Shown here one piece after another: positions 15,559-25,082 of a stretch of DNA of 64,000 bases (position 1 is the first letter of the stretch; each line of letters starts with the position of its first letter). The stretch lies in contig KQ959685.1 in NCBI GenBank assembly GCA_001552935.1, positions 1-64,000 of the forward strand. The letters are read 5' to 3'. Under the pieces are notes generated by a model. That model made no database searches. It had not been told where the DNA came from and saw nothing but the letters and a program-made list of their open reading frames with translations. The translations under genes were made by a program, and so were the position numbers. Source of the stretch: Umbribacter vaginalis (GTDB taxonomy: Bacteria; Actinomycetota; Coriobacteriia; Coriobacteriales; Eggerthellaceae).

Positions 15559-16503
15559 CTACCTTTTATTGATAATGGTATTTATAGCAGCCTGAACTGC
15601 TTTATATCTATCTTTATTTGAGTGCGATGCTAAGCAAGTAATTAAATAGTTCTTGCCATTATCCTCGTACAACGCAATAAGATTATATGACGATCCCATA
15701 GTACCTGTTTTTACGCCTTTAATGTGTTCATTGTAAAAGAGCGATGTTGTGTCTAAAAATTCGTTTGTGTTTTTCCACGTAAAATTGCCCTGCTTTGTGT
15801 AAATGGTGAAGGAACTTTTCCCGATACACTCTTTGACAAAATCATGGTCAAGCAGCTTAAGCGTTACCTTGTTGATGTCGTCTAAATTGGTAGACGCTTG
15901 CATTGAAAAACCACTTGGGTCAAATAATTCTGTTTTCCGGTACCCCTCATGCACTAAATGCGAGCTCAGATTCTTCACAAAATGATTTACATAGTCTTTT
16001 GCACTATGACCTGCGCCTAAATACTTTTTTCCAATATTGTATGCTAATACATACGCTGCGTCATTACCAGATGGCACAAGCATCGCTTGCATAATCTGGC
16101 GAGCTGTATACGTTCCAGGTTTTAAATACGCAAGCGATGAGCCAGCAGGAACAAGCTTCAATGTTTCCTCATTAGCTTCAAAAACATCATCCAGCTTTAC
16201 TACCGTAAGCGCATAATCGATAGCAAAAAGCTTCGCTAAACTTGCAATTGTTGGTAGTTGGCCGCCACCTTCATAGAATATATATTTCTTGTTATCCATA
16301 TCGTATATTGAAAAAGAAAGAGCGTCTTCAGGGATTTTAAGCTTGTTGGCATTCACAACAAAATCAATTTTGTCGCTGAAAGTTCTAAAAATATTTGAAT
16401 ACGTAATTCTGTCTTTAAACAAGCCCACAAAAGCAAACACAATTATCAAACAAGCAATAGCGCCTATCAACATCACGGTTCGCTTACGAGGGTTGCGTTT
16501 CAT
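15559..16503 (-). CDS. Serine-type D-Ala-D-Ala carboxypeptidase (peptidase S11, PBP5-like)
   Basis: A 314-residue low-molecular-weight penicillin-binding protein that trims the terminal D-Ala of peptidoglycan stem peptides. A membrane segment (about 10-29) anchors it outside the cell. All three active-site motifs are present: SxxK as Ser88-Leu-Ala-Lys91, SGN at 145-147 (PSGNDAAYV), and KTG in GVKTGTMGSS. It is shorter than classical DacA proteins and lacks their C-terminal amphipathic anchor, using the N-terminal segment instead. It lies next to the peptide-antibiotic module, where removal of D-Ala from cell-wall precursors could help resistance; that link is inference. Confidence 0.88.
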   Translation of the reverse strand: MKRNPRKRTVMLIGAIACLIIVFAFVGLFKDRITYSNIFRTFSDKIDFVVNANKLKIPEDALSFSIYDMDNKKYIFYEGGGQLPTIASLAKLFAIDYALTVVKLDDVFEANEETLKLVPAGSSLAYLKPGTYTARQIMQAMLVPSGNDAAYVLAYNIGKKYLGAGHSAKDYVNHFVKNLSSHLVHEGYRKTELFDPSGFSMQASTNLDDINKVTLKLLDHDFVKECIGKSSFTIYTKQGNFTWKNTNEFLDTTSLFYNEHIKGVKTGTMGSSYNLIALYEDNGKNYLITCLASHSNKDRYKAVQAAINTIINKR

Positions 16504-17334
16504 TGCTCACTTCCAATCTCATGCGCAGAACTAATCCGATATGTTTAACTAATCTAATGTACATAACTGCATTACATGCGATCTATTTACTATGAGACAC
16601 ATAACTTACGGTACATTATATATGAGATAAAACATTTTACGCAACACATTATAACCAGAGACCGTTAAACGGTAAGGACGGTATGAGCACTGGTAGTGTA
16701 CCGCTGGAACAGTCACAAGCACTAAGGGTGGACGCAGCGTTTCCAATGCAGAAACGAATGAGTGTACTCATACATCGGATGTTCAAAACTATGCGTTTAT
16801 CAGGATTTTCCGATGATTGGCGGATGTTTAACCCGATGATTGGCGGAGTTTCAACCCGAAGGTTGGCGCGTAGCAAGCTGTATTGAAGAAAATTGACGCA
16901 AACGGAAAAATCTTCATTGACTTGTACGCAAGCCTCTACTTCGATTGTAGTGCGCAATCTCATGGAAGAAAATGCCGTATACGGAAGTTTTCTTCAACGC
17001 ACACGTTCTTCACCACACGATGGAAGATGCAGCGCGTCCACGACGAAGGCGCAAAATTTCTTTGCGGGTTGTTTTCAATATATACTTTTTTATTTATAAT
17101 GGTTTATCACGCTTTCATCAAAACTATAAATGATGAATAGAAAACACAATACTGTTGCAAAGCAAAGTTGTAACTGAACGATGCTGTTGTAACTGCACAT
17201 TGCAACTGCACAAACAGAAACTGGACGCGATACCGTAAGACAGCGCGTCGGCGAGCAGCCAAGCGGCAATTGCAGGCGAACATGCGCGCTTACCGCACCG
17301 CGCTTTGAGATTATGTGGGAGGATTTCCCGTTTG
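16504..17334. other. Gap of about 830 bp without a supported gene
   Basis: It contains a 23-bp tandem array (16811-16869) and a region near 17165-17215 with loose GTTGTAACTG repeats. Short open frames exist but lack ribosome sites and recognisable domains. Confidence 0.5.
16811..16869. repeat. 23-bp tandem repeat, about 2.5 units
   Basis: CGATGATTGGCGGA starts at 16811 and 16834, and the variant CGAAGGTTGGCGCG at 16857, each 23 bp apart. The period equals that of the array at 15487, but the sequence is unrelated. Confidence 0.8.
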
Positions 17335-19707
17335 ATGAGCACACATACAAAGAAACTGCGTCGACGCCACCGCAAGCAAGCGCGTTGGATGTTTCCCATA
17401 TTACTTAGCGTAGCTGGGCTTATATCGGCATCCCTCTTTAATCCATGGAATGTTGCAAGCGCTTTTGATTTTTTCTCAAACGCATCTCCAAGCCAGTCAC
17501 CTGCAGCCACATCACCTGCAACCGCAGCTTCATCTGCGAGAACCTCGTCATCAATCGACCTGAGCGGTATACCTGGCCCTTTTTACGGCGGCCTTAATGT
17601 AAATAGCCCGCTTTTAGAAGTAGGAAAATATGCATCACTCCAGGTAAACGCTACAAACGCAGCAGGAGCTGAGGTAAGCGCTACAAGCGACGAAGCCCAA
17701 CATTTTTCAGGCAAACTTACGCTTGATATTCCAGTCAGCGAAATGCTGAAAGCTACTAAAGAAGCAATGGAGCGTGATTATAAAGATGAAACAGCCAAGC
17801 TTGATTTCAGCTATTCGATCTCGTTGCCTGAGCCTCTTAGCTGGGAAAACACTGCCAGCGTTGACAAGCAATCGTCGCTGGTAACATCGGCACGTGCGAA
17901 CATTTCTAAACGGCATACGAACACCATTACGCTGAACATGAAGTTCAAGGAAGCTGCCTGGAAAGAGCTCTACGGATCAACCGATACTAACACCGTAAAG
18001 CTTACTGCTCACGTTTCGTTCACAAAAAGCCAGCTTGAACAGGTTAAAAACAAAAAAATTACAGGAACTGGTATTTTAAACTTACAAAAAAATGATCATG
18101 GCTCCTGGGTGCCCGGTTTTGGTGGCGCGTATATTACACACGAACTTACTATGCCGCTTCTTGGTGGGAAATCGAGCATAAGCAATCCCCTTGATACCAC
18201 TAAAAACGACTATCATCAGCTTATACACAGCAACACCCTAACGGCCGACAGCAAAAACACCAGTATTCCAGCCATCGGGAAATTTACCTTTTCCAGCACA
18301 GCACAAAAGGTTGTCTACGAAGATTACAGCGCACCGCTCCTTACGCGCGATGGCCTTGAAATAAACTCCAAAATTAGCACCGCACCGTTCAAATCGTCCC
18401 TTGTCAGTATTGAAAATTGGCTCAAAACTAACATCAATGACGTTTCGCGTGTGTATATTTCAGGCTTAAACCTTTCGATCAAACTTACCTTTACGCTTCC
18501 ACAAGAAATATCCTTATCGCCTAGCAGAGAATTACCTGATGAACCGCACAAACACTACCCCATGAAAATTGGCGGTGTTCGCAACGATCCAACGTCACTT
18601 TTGGGAAGCTTTGACGGTTTTGAACTGAAAGATGTTCAAGAAAAAGGCAATGTGATAACTGCAACGGCTTCATTAAAAGATTGGTATCGCGGCAATGAGC
18701 TGATGAGGCCCTATGCCTATTCATATGACGAAATTAAGGAGCGCATAAACGCTTTGGCTGATGAACTTACTATTAAGTTTATTCCTGTGTGGTTTAACAC
18801 CGATGCGCAAGCTGGTAAAACGTACCAAATTGAAGGCTCGGCGCAAGGCACGCTTTCGGGAAAGATGAATTACGTGTATCGACAGCTTGGAGGAAATGAT
18901 ACCGACAAGCTTATTCCTTTCAACATTTCCTTTGGCGAAGAAAAAATAGAGGTTCCCGCAGAAGTTCCTTACGACATAACGTTTAAGTTTATAAGCGGTA
19001 CACCTGGTCAAACACTGCCCGATTACATAAGCAAACAATATGCGCTAAAACCGATTAACGTTTATAACGGCAAGAGTTTCACCATCGATACCGCCAGCCT
19101 GCGCACAACAGATGACGCACCGTTTGAGCCGTATCCAGAGGTAGTTGGTGATGGCACAAAACAAACAGGAACGTGGGTTTTTGATAGTGCCGCTGGTTGG
19201 AAAGTCGACGGAAAAGGCGAAGCTGTAACAACAATTGGGAATGTGAACAAGAATCTCACATTAGTTGGAACATGGAAGTTTATGCCTGTTGATACCTCGG
19301 GCAAGCTTCCACAGATAAGCCCGCTTATCCCAACGCCACCGAACATTAAGCCTCAACAGCCGGAAATGCCTTCTATCGAGCCAAATCCGCTGCCCCATAC
19401 TTCGTTGCCCACGCAAACCCCTGCGCATACCGCAACACCTCAGACAGTCACGCCGCTAGCTCTAACGCTGGATAATCCAACGCTGCAATCTCCAACGGTG
19501 TCGGCGCTGGCGTTTAGTTACGATCGCGCGCGAACAGCGTTGCCCCATACAGGAGATACAAGCTCTTTTGGTGCGCTGACGAGCATAAGTGCGGTGGCGA
19601 TTACCACATGCGCCGCATGTTCTGCATGTGCTATCTATGCTGCACGCAAGGCGCTTCGTTCGCGAAAAGAGGGTCTGCAAAAGACAAGCAAACAGCCAAA
19701 ACGCTAG
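17335..19707 (+). CDS. LPXTG-anchored surface protein (LPHTG sorting motif)
   Basis: A protein of about 790 residues. It has a very basic N-terminus (KKLRRRHRKQARW), a signal/membrane segment, a Ser/Ala/Pro-rich stretch, a long beta-rich ectodomain (about 75-560), a segment of about 90 residues resembling Flg_new/SHIRT-type repeats (ITFKFISGTPGQTLPDYI through LVGTWKF), a Pro/Thr-rich wall spanner, the sortase motif LPHTGD, a membrane span rich in Cys and Ala, and a basic tail. The start at 17335 (ATG) has GGGAGG 12 bp before it; a TTG one codon earlier is equally possible. The ectodomain family is not recognised. The likely role is a fibrillar or adhesive surface protein. Confidence 0.8.
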   Translation: MSTHTKKLRRRHRKQARWMFPILLSVAGLISASLFNPWNVASAFDFFSNASPSQSPAATSPATAASSARTSSSIDLSGIPGPFYGGLNVNSPLLEVGKYASLQVNATNAAGAEVSATSDEAQHFSGKLTLDIPVSEMLKATKEAMERDYKDETAKLDFSYSISLPEPLSWENTASVDKQSSLVTSARANISKRHTNTITLNMKFKEAAWKELYGSTDTNTVKLTAHVSFTKSQLEQVKNKKITGTGILNLQKNDHGSWVPGFGGAYITHELTMPLLGGKSSISNPLDTTKNDYHQLIHSNTLTADSKNTSIPAIGKFTFSSTAQKVVYEDYSAPLLTRDGLEINSKISTAPFKSSLVSIENWLKTNINDVSRVYISGLNLSIKLTFTLPQEISLSPSRELPDEPHKHYPMKIGGVRNDPTSLLGSFDGFELKDVQEKGNVITATASLKDWYRGNELMRPYAYSYDEIKERINALADELTIKFIPVWFNTDAQAGKTYQIEGSAQGTLSGKMNYVYRQLGGNDTDKLIPFNISFGEEKIEVPAEVPYDITFKFISGTPGQTLPDYISKQYALKPINVYNGKSFTIDTASLRTTDDAPFEPYPEVVGDGTKQTGTWVFDSAAGWKVDGKGEAVTTIGNVNKNLTLVGTWKFMPVDTSGKLPQISPLIPTPPNIKPQQPEMPSIEPNPLPHTSLPTQTPAHTATPQTVTPLALTLDNPTLQSPTVSALAFSYDRARTALPHTGDTSSFGALTSISAVAITTCAACSACAIYAARKALRSRKEGLQKTSKQPKR

Positions 19708-19747
19708 AAGTTGCTAGAGACTGCAAGAGGATTCTAGAAGTGGCTAA

Positions 19748-19850
19748 AAGTTTAGGGAACGAATAACCCAAACTTTCCAAAATCAGAAGTTTAGGGAGTA
19801 AACTACTTAAACTTTCCAAAATCACAAATTTAGAGTATAGTTTCATTAAA
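19748..19850 (+). promoter_or_regulatory. 39-bp repeated dyads upstream of the DUF4143 ATPase gene
   Basis: AAGTTTAGGGA starts at 19748 and 19787, with a degenerate AAATTTAGAG at 19826, 39 bp apart each time. Each full unit contains a hyphenated dyad with AAGTTTA at one end and TAAACTT or CAAACTT at the other. The array lies 130 bp before the ATPase start and after the LPXTG stop. It may be a multi-copy operator or a minisatellite that happens to contain a dyad. Confidence 0.55.
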
Positions 19851-19981
19851 AGATACCGATACAACGTTGCGCGCTCCTATTCTGCTTCGTCACACTGCAA
19901 AACCCCATAGTACAGCACGTAAGCAGTGCGCCACCACAACAAGGATCAACCACAATACACGTCCAAAGGGGGTACCACTCC

Positions 19982-21298
19982 ATGGTGCAGTCACACACTT
20001 TAAAAGCACGTTCGATATACTTAGAACGCTTAATTGCATTTCAAGACACTCCGCTTGTTAAAGTAATAACTGGCATTCGCAGATGTGGTAAATCAAGTCT
20101 TCTTGTGCTTATGCAAGAATATTTGTTGAAATCTGGCATCTGTAAAGAATGTATCATTGCAATGAATTTTGAGTCGCTGCAATTCCAACGCATGAGCTAT
20201 AACGATCTATACGAATACGTAAGCAAGCAAATACACCCACATAAGCACTACTATTTATTTTTTGACGAACTGCAACGAATTGCTGGATGGGAAAACGCAA
20301 TTAATTCGTTTCGAGTTGATTTTGATTGCGATATCTACATTACAGGTTCAAATTCATACCTTTTATCGTCTGAATACTCCACCTATTTATCGGGACGGTA
20401 TGTAGAAATTAAAATGTATCCTTTGTCATTTGCTGAATTTATTGCCTTTTTAGGCTACCACCTTACGAACTACAAAACCCCTTTAGGGGAAATAAAAAAA
20501 AGAGTAATCAATACACACGGCGATATCGTTGAACTTCGTGAGTTATTTGATGCGTATATGCGCTACGGAGGAATGCCAGGAATTGCAGATATAGCACTTG
20601 AACAGGATAAAGTAATGACACTACTCGATGGAATTTATTCAACAGTTGTCGTACGTGACATTCTTGAACGCGAAAAACGACGAGGACAAGCGCGCATAAA
20701 CAATGCGGAATTGCTACGAAAAATCATCTCGTTTCTTGCAGATAATATTGGCAACACGACATCACTTAATTCTGTCAGTAATACACTTGTAGCCGAAAAC
20801 ATGCTCAAAAATCAGCACAAACGGTGCACGCCAGCAACGCAGACAATAGCGTCCTATGTAAGAGCACTGCAAGAGTCATATCTGTTTTACGAAGCAAAGC
20901 GCTTTGATATTAAAGGTAAAGAGCACTTAAAAACACTGGGTAAATACTACATCGTTGATATTGGACTGAGAAATTATGTACTGGGATTTAGAGACAGAGA
21001 TCGAGGCCACGCCCTAGAAAATGTGATGTATTTTGAACTGCTTCGTCGTGGCTACGATGTGTCGGTTGGCAAATTTGATAGCTTCGAAGTAGACTTTGTT
21101 GCCACGAACGCCACAGAAACGCTCTATGTGCAAGTGACGGAAAGCATGCGTGAAGAAAGCGTTAGAAAGCGCGAGCTGCGGCCACTTCAAAAAATTCCCG
21201 ATAATTATAAAAAAATAGTCGTTACCTTAGATACTGCGCTGAATGACGATTATGATGGTATTTTGGTAAAAGATATAATGCAGTGGTTGCTGCATTAA
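19982..21298 (+). CDS. AAA-family ATPase with DUF4143 C-terminal domain
   Basis: A 438-residue protein. AAAGGGGG precedes the ATG. The N-terminal AAA domain has Walker A GIRRCGKSS (31-39), Walker B YLFFDELQR, and a sensor-1 strand (CDIYITGSNSYLL), followed by LSGRYVEIKMYPLSFAEF, which is diagnostic of this family. The C-terminal domain ends with a nuclease-like core (ALENVMYFELLRRGYDVSVG, then FEVDFV and LYVQV) similar to DUF4143/DUF234 proteins. The function is unknown; these ATPases are widespread and often occur in many copies. The next gene starts at or near its stop codon. Confidence 0.9.
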   Translation: MVQSHTLKARSIYLERLIAFQDTPLVKVITGIRRCGKSSLLVLMQEYLLKSGICKECIIAMNFESLQFQRMSYNDLYEYVSKQIHPHKHYYLFFDELQRIAGWENAINSFRVDFDCDIYITGSNSYLLSSEYSTYLSGRYVEIKMYPLSFAEFIAFLGYHLTNYKTPLGEIKKRVINTHGDIVELRELFDAYMRYGGMPGIADIALEQDKVMTLLDGIYSTVVVRDILEREKRRGQARINNAELLRKIISFLADNIGNTTSLNSVSNTLVAENMLKNQHKRCTPATQTIASYVRALQESYLFYEAKRFDIKGKEHLKTLGKYYIVDIGLRNYVLGFRDRDRGHALENVMYFELLRRGYDVSVGKFDSFEVDFVATNATETLYVQVTESMREESVRKRELRPLQKIPDNYKKIVVTLDTALNDDYDGILVKDIMQWLLH

Positions 21299-21339
21299 CG
21301 CGCCCGCCCACACGACGCGCCACACCAAAGGAGATTGTA

Positions 21340-23913
21340 ATAGAGTTCATTCTCACACAACACAGCTTTCAGTATTTTGGCACCGCAGAAGAATTACAGC
21401 CTTGGGAACAGAACAAATACCAAGCATGGTATGCTATGCCATGGCGCGAGCGCAAAGCTGTCAACTCAAAAAGCAGTTCAGAGCGCCTATTTGCAACGCT
21501 CAGCCTATTCTTCCACAAACGTATCAGTGCAACGCGCGACATCAACTTTCTGCGCGAGAACGTAGTGTTTACGTACAAGCGCAAACATGTGAATCAAGAA
21601 CTGGAACGTGCTTCCCTTGCCTCTTACTTAGACGAGCTATCAAGCAATTGGCTGGACGAGCAATTCGCGCAACTAACGCGGCTATTCAAGAAGGAAATTG
21701 CGCACTACCCGCACACGATTGCCGACTACTACCAGGAAAAAGGCCTGTCGTTTGCAGTATCGGGGCAGATATTTTTTCACCTTGCAGAAAGTAAGCGCGC
21801 GCAGTATCCGTTTGCGTTTATGGCAAGCTACACCGAGCTTGAAAACGGGTACGTTCAACATTACGCGCTTGCTCATGCGCTGGAAAAATACAAGGATGAT
21901 CAGTCATATATCTTGCAGCTGATAAGCTCGCTTTCAACGCTTGAGAAAGAATCGAGCCTTATTCGCAAGCTGATGAGCACAGGCGAGCTTTTCCAGCCCA
22001 TTTACTTTACCGACGAGGAAGCAAACCAATTTTTACACGAGCTTGACCTGTATGAACGTGTGGGCATTCGCGCAAAGGTGCCGCGATGGTGGACGCGTGT
22101 GCATCAACCGGCAAAAGTGCAGTTAAAAGTTGAAACAGGAGCCGCATTTAGCAAAGACAAGTTGCTGTCGTTTCGCCCTGAAATCGAGTACAATGGAATT
22201 ACTGTTTCTCCTGATGAACTGGAAGAATTCTTGCGCATGAGTGAAGGCTTGCATGCGTTTAGGGGCACATGGATTGACGTTGACCACAAGCGCATCACCG
22301 AGCTACTAACAAAAGCGAACGACCTGCGCAAGCAAACACGTGAGGGCTTAAGCCTGCTTGACTCGTTGCAGCTGGCAACTAAAAACCAAGACTTCCTGGA
22401 CATCAGTTGCGTTTTAAACTATTTCAAAGAGGCCTTGCACAAGCTTACGAAGTGCGAAAACTACACGCTTCCGGCAAGCGTGCACGCGAACTTGCGCACC
22501 TATCAGCTGCAAGGCTACCTGTGGTTGCGCGCGATGGACGAGCTGAATTTAGGCGTCATTTTAGCTGATGACATGGGGCTTGGCAAAACGCTGCAAATTA
22601 TTGCATACCTTGATGCGCTGCGAACACAGAAACAATGTGGCGTACCTGCGCAAACGGCCACGGTGCGTTCTCAACGAACCGTGCTCATCGTAATGCCTAG
22701 TTCACTGCTTGCAAATTGGGAAGAAGAGCTTAAGAAATTTGCGCCATACACTCCTTTTGTTACGTATCATGGCAAAACGAGAACCATCGGACCATTCATA
22801 ACACTTACCAGTTATGGCATGCTCAAACGTGAAGCAGCATTACTGCAACAACAATGGGATGTTGTTATTCTTGACGAAGCGCAAGCAATAAAAAATACCA
22901 GCTCACAACAAGCAAAAGCCGTAAAAGTGCTGCACAGTCGCATGAAAATTGCACTCACGGGTACGCCTATCGAAAACGATCTGATGGATTTGTTCTCGAT
23001 TTTTGACTTCATATTGCCTGGTTATCTTGGCACCGCGCACAGCTTTCAAAAATATGCGCGCACACTTGAAAGCAAAACCCATGGCTATCAACAGCTGCAA
23101 CAAGCAACATCACCCTTTATCATGCGCCGTGTAAAAACCGATAAGGCGATTATTCACGACCTGCCAAAAAAATTGGAGCACAAGGAGTACATCGATCTAA
23201 CACCCAAACAAGCTGCGCTTTATCGAAAAACGCTGGCGGCATTTAAAAAAGCTATTGAAGATACCACGAGCCAAACCGATAGACGCGGCATGATTTTTGC
23301 AACACTTACGCACCTGAAGCAAATTACCAATCATCCCAGCCAGTACAGCGGAAACGACATTTACAAACCAAGTGAAAGCGGCAAATTTATACGTCTGGCG
23401 CAGCTGGTTGAAGAAATTTATAACGCACGTGAACGGGTGCTTATTTTCACACAATACAAAGAAATTATTCCACATCTGTCGGCGTTTTTGTGCGATACGC
23501 TAGGAAATTCCGTTCAACCGCTGGTGCTGCACGGCGGTATAAACCCCAAAGAGCGCCAAAAGGTAGTGGACGCGTTCAACGGAGATAGCTACCATCCTTT
23601 CATGATATTAAGCCTGCGAGCTGGGGGTGTTGGTCTTAACTTAACGGGCGCGAACCACGTTATTCACTTCGATAGATGGTGGAATCCGCAAATTGAGAAG
23701 CAGGCCAGCGACCGCGCGTATCGCATTGGACAAACAAAAGATGTAATGGTGCATTATTTCATTTGCCGCCAGACACTGGATATGAGTATCGATGAACTTC
23801 TTGAAAAGAAAAAGTACCTTTCTGCCAGCGCAATTGCAGAAAATAAAGCACCAAGCCTGACCACATTAAGCAATAAAGAGCTGTTTGAGTTTTTTGCTCT
23901 ACGTAAAGGATAG
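21340..23913 (+). CDS. SNF2-family DNA helicase/ATPase, start codon uncertain (possibly ATA)
   Basis: A SNF2 ATPase of about 857 residues. Helicase motifs: I in LADDMGLGKTLQI, Ia in VLIVMPSSLLANW, II as DEAQ (VILDEAQAIKN), III in ALTGTPIEN, IV in VLIFTQYKEII, V in LRAGGVGLNLTGANHVIHFD, and VI in QASDRAYRIGQ. Such proteins use ATP to move along or remodel DNA-protein complexes. The frame is open from a GTG at 21283, which overlaps the upstream gene by 16 bp (876 residues). However, the only good ribosome site, AAAGGAG at 21327-21333, is followed six bases later by ATA at 21340, with no ATG, GTG or TTG at suitable spacing. The SWIM protein begins 5 bp after its stop. Confidence 0.88.
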   Translation: MEFILTQHSFQYFGTAEELQPWEQNKYQAWYAMPWRERKAVNSKSSSERLFATLSLFFHKRISATRDINFLRENVVFTYKRKHVNQELERASLASYLDELSSNWLDEQFAQLTRLFKKEIAHYPHTIADYYQEKGLSFAVSGQIFFHLAESKRAQYPFAFMASYTELENGYVQHYALAHALEKYKDDQSYILQLISSLSTLEKESSLIRKLMSTGELFQPIYFTDEEANQFLHELDLYERVGIRAKVPRWWTRVHQPAKVQLKVETGAAFSKDKLLSFRPEIEYNGITVSPDELEEFLRMSEGLHAFRGTWIDVDHKRITELLTKANDLRKQTREGLSLLDSLQLATKNQDFLDISCVLNYFKEALHKLTKCENYTLPASVHANLRTYQLQGYLWLRAMDELNLGVILADDMGLGKTLQIIAYLDALRTQKQCGVPAQTATVRSQRTVLIVMPSSLLANWEEELKKFAPYTPFVTYHGKTRTIGPFITLTSYGMLKREAALLQQQWDVVILDEAQAIKNTSSQQAKAVKVLHSRMKIALTGTPIENDLMDLFSIFDFILPGYLGTAHSFQKYARTLESKTHGYQQLQQATSPFIMRRVKTDKAIIHDLPKKLEHKEYIDLTPKQAALYRKTLAAFKKAIEDTTSQTDRRGMIFATLTHLKQITNHPSQYSGNDIYKPSESGKFIRLAQLVEEIYNARERVLIFTQYKEIIPHLSAFLCDTLGNSVQPLVLHGGINPKERQKVVDAFNGDSYHPFMILSLRAGGVGLNLTGANHVIHFDRWWNPQIEKQASDRAYRIGQTKDVMVHYFICRQTLDMSIDELLEKKKYLSASAIAENKAPSLTTLSNKELFEFFALRKG

Positions 23914-23918
23914 CTATA

Positions 23919-24629
23919 ATGGTACATAGGAACACCCATACTACGAACACCCATAATGAATTCGGTAAAATACCTGATAAAACACCTACTAACAAGCAAT
24001 CTGAAGTTTACACCATTGCTATAACGGGAAACAAAATTACGCGAAACTGGTGGGGTATGGCGTGGCAAAATAAAATCTTAAGCTACTCTGATTATGCAAA
24101 TAGGTTGCCACGTGCTCGTTCCTATGTGAGAACAGGCAAAGTACAAGAGCTTACTGTTATGCCAAATTGCGTAACTGCAAAAGTAAAAGGATCGCACGAG
24201 CATAGTTACAACGTTACTATCACAATCGATCCGCTCAGCAAAGAGGCTAAATCGCAGCTTATTTCTTTATTTACAGAACATATAAGCTCAATGCACGAAT
24301 TATTAACAGGTGCGTTTCCGAAAAGCTTTGCCGATGAACTCCTAGGTGGAGCGCATCCGCTGTTCCCTACCGATACAGAACTGCACTTACAATGTACCTG
24401 CCCCGATTGGGCATGTTTGTGCAAACACGTTGGGGCAGTATTGTATGGTATAGGAGTCGTGTTTGACAGTAATCCCAGTATGTTTTTTACCTTGCGCGAC
24501 TTAAAGCTTTCAAACCTTATGCAATCAACCATTGACGAACATCTTGATTTCTATCTGGAAAAAGCAGCACTCAAAAGCACGCGGCATATTGACGAAAACG
24601 CCATCACCAGCATATTTGGCGAACTGTAA
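23919..24629 (+). CDS. SWIM zinc-finger protein, partner of the SNF2 helicase
   Basis: A 236-residue protein with an early motif typical of the family (TRNWWGMAWQNKIL, then RARSYVRTGKV) and a SWIM zinc finger CTCPDWACLCKH (Cys-x-Cys ... Cys-x-His) around residue 160. SWIM domains are proposed to bind DNA or protein. In many Actinobacteria and Firmicutes a SWIM protein is encoded next to, or fused to, a SNF2 helicase; here the genes are separate but only 5 bp apart, with the ribosome site inside the helicase's last codons. The two probably act as a complex on DNA, perhaps in repair, but this is inference. Confidence 0.88.
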   Translation: MVHRNTHTTNTHNEFGKIPDKTPTNKQSEVYTIAITGNKITRNWWGMAWQNKILSYSDYANRLPRARSYVRTGKVQELTVMPNCVTAKVKGSHEHSYNVTITIDPLSKEAKSQLISLFTEHISSMHELLTGAFPKSFADELLGGAHPLFPTDTELHLQCTCPDWACLCKHVGAVLYGIGVVFDSNPSMFFTLRDLKLSNLMQSTIDEHLDFYLEKAALKSTRHIDENAITSIFGEL

Positions 24630-25082
24630 GGGCGAACGGTACCGGCGGGCTGTAAGGGCGAAGCGTGCGGACGTGTGATGGCGCAAAAGGCGCACGATAA
24701 GGGCGAACGGTACCAGCGAACGGTACCGGCGGGCTGTAAGGGCGAAGCGTGCGGACGCACGGCTTCGACCAACCGCACGAGCGAGGCGCACGGGCAAGCC
24801 TAAGCAAGCACGCACTTGGCGCTCAGTTGTCGCACAGGCTCGCGTATCGCTTGGCACTTAGTGCTCCGCACCCGTTTCCGCGTTCGTTGCAGCGTTCGTC
24901 CCCGCACCCGTTCCAACGCCCGTTCCTGCGTGCGTTCCCGCGTTCGTTGCCGCACCCGTTCCCACACAAAAAAGTTCTTGAAAGTAAGTATAAGCTAATT
25001 TATACTGCTTATATCGACGCAACCGTCGATATAAGCATCCACGCACAACGCACCACACGTTCCAACAGCAAGGGAGCAGCCT
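24630..25082. repeat. Gap dominated by GC-rich direct repeats
   Basis: A 41-bp sequence (CGAACGGTACCGGCGGGCTG...) is present at 24633-24673 and 24717-24757, 84 bp apart. A second, unrelated array of CGTTCGTTGC/CACCCGTTCC units fills about 24860-24965. No gene is supported. A promoter for the tetR gene is likely near 24990-25060 but no clear hexamers stand out. Confidence 0.7.

Noticed and set aside
16720-16760. T-box-like wording (AAGGGTGGACGCAGCG)
   Set aside because: The remainder of the T-box core, the specifier stem and a downstream synthetase or amino-acid gene are missing.
15487-16869. Possible CRISPR arrays
   Set aside because: The 23-bp units are directly adjacent and diverged, with no unique spacers between constant repeats, and no cas genes are present.
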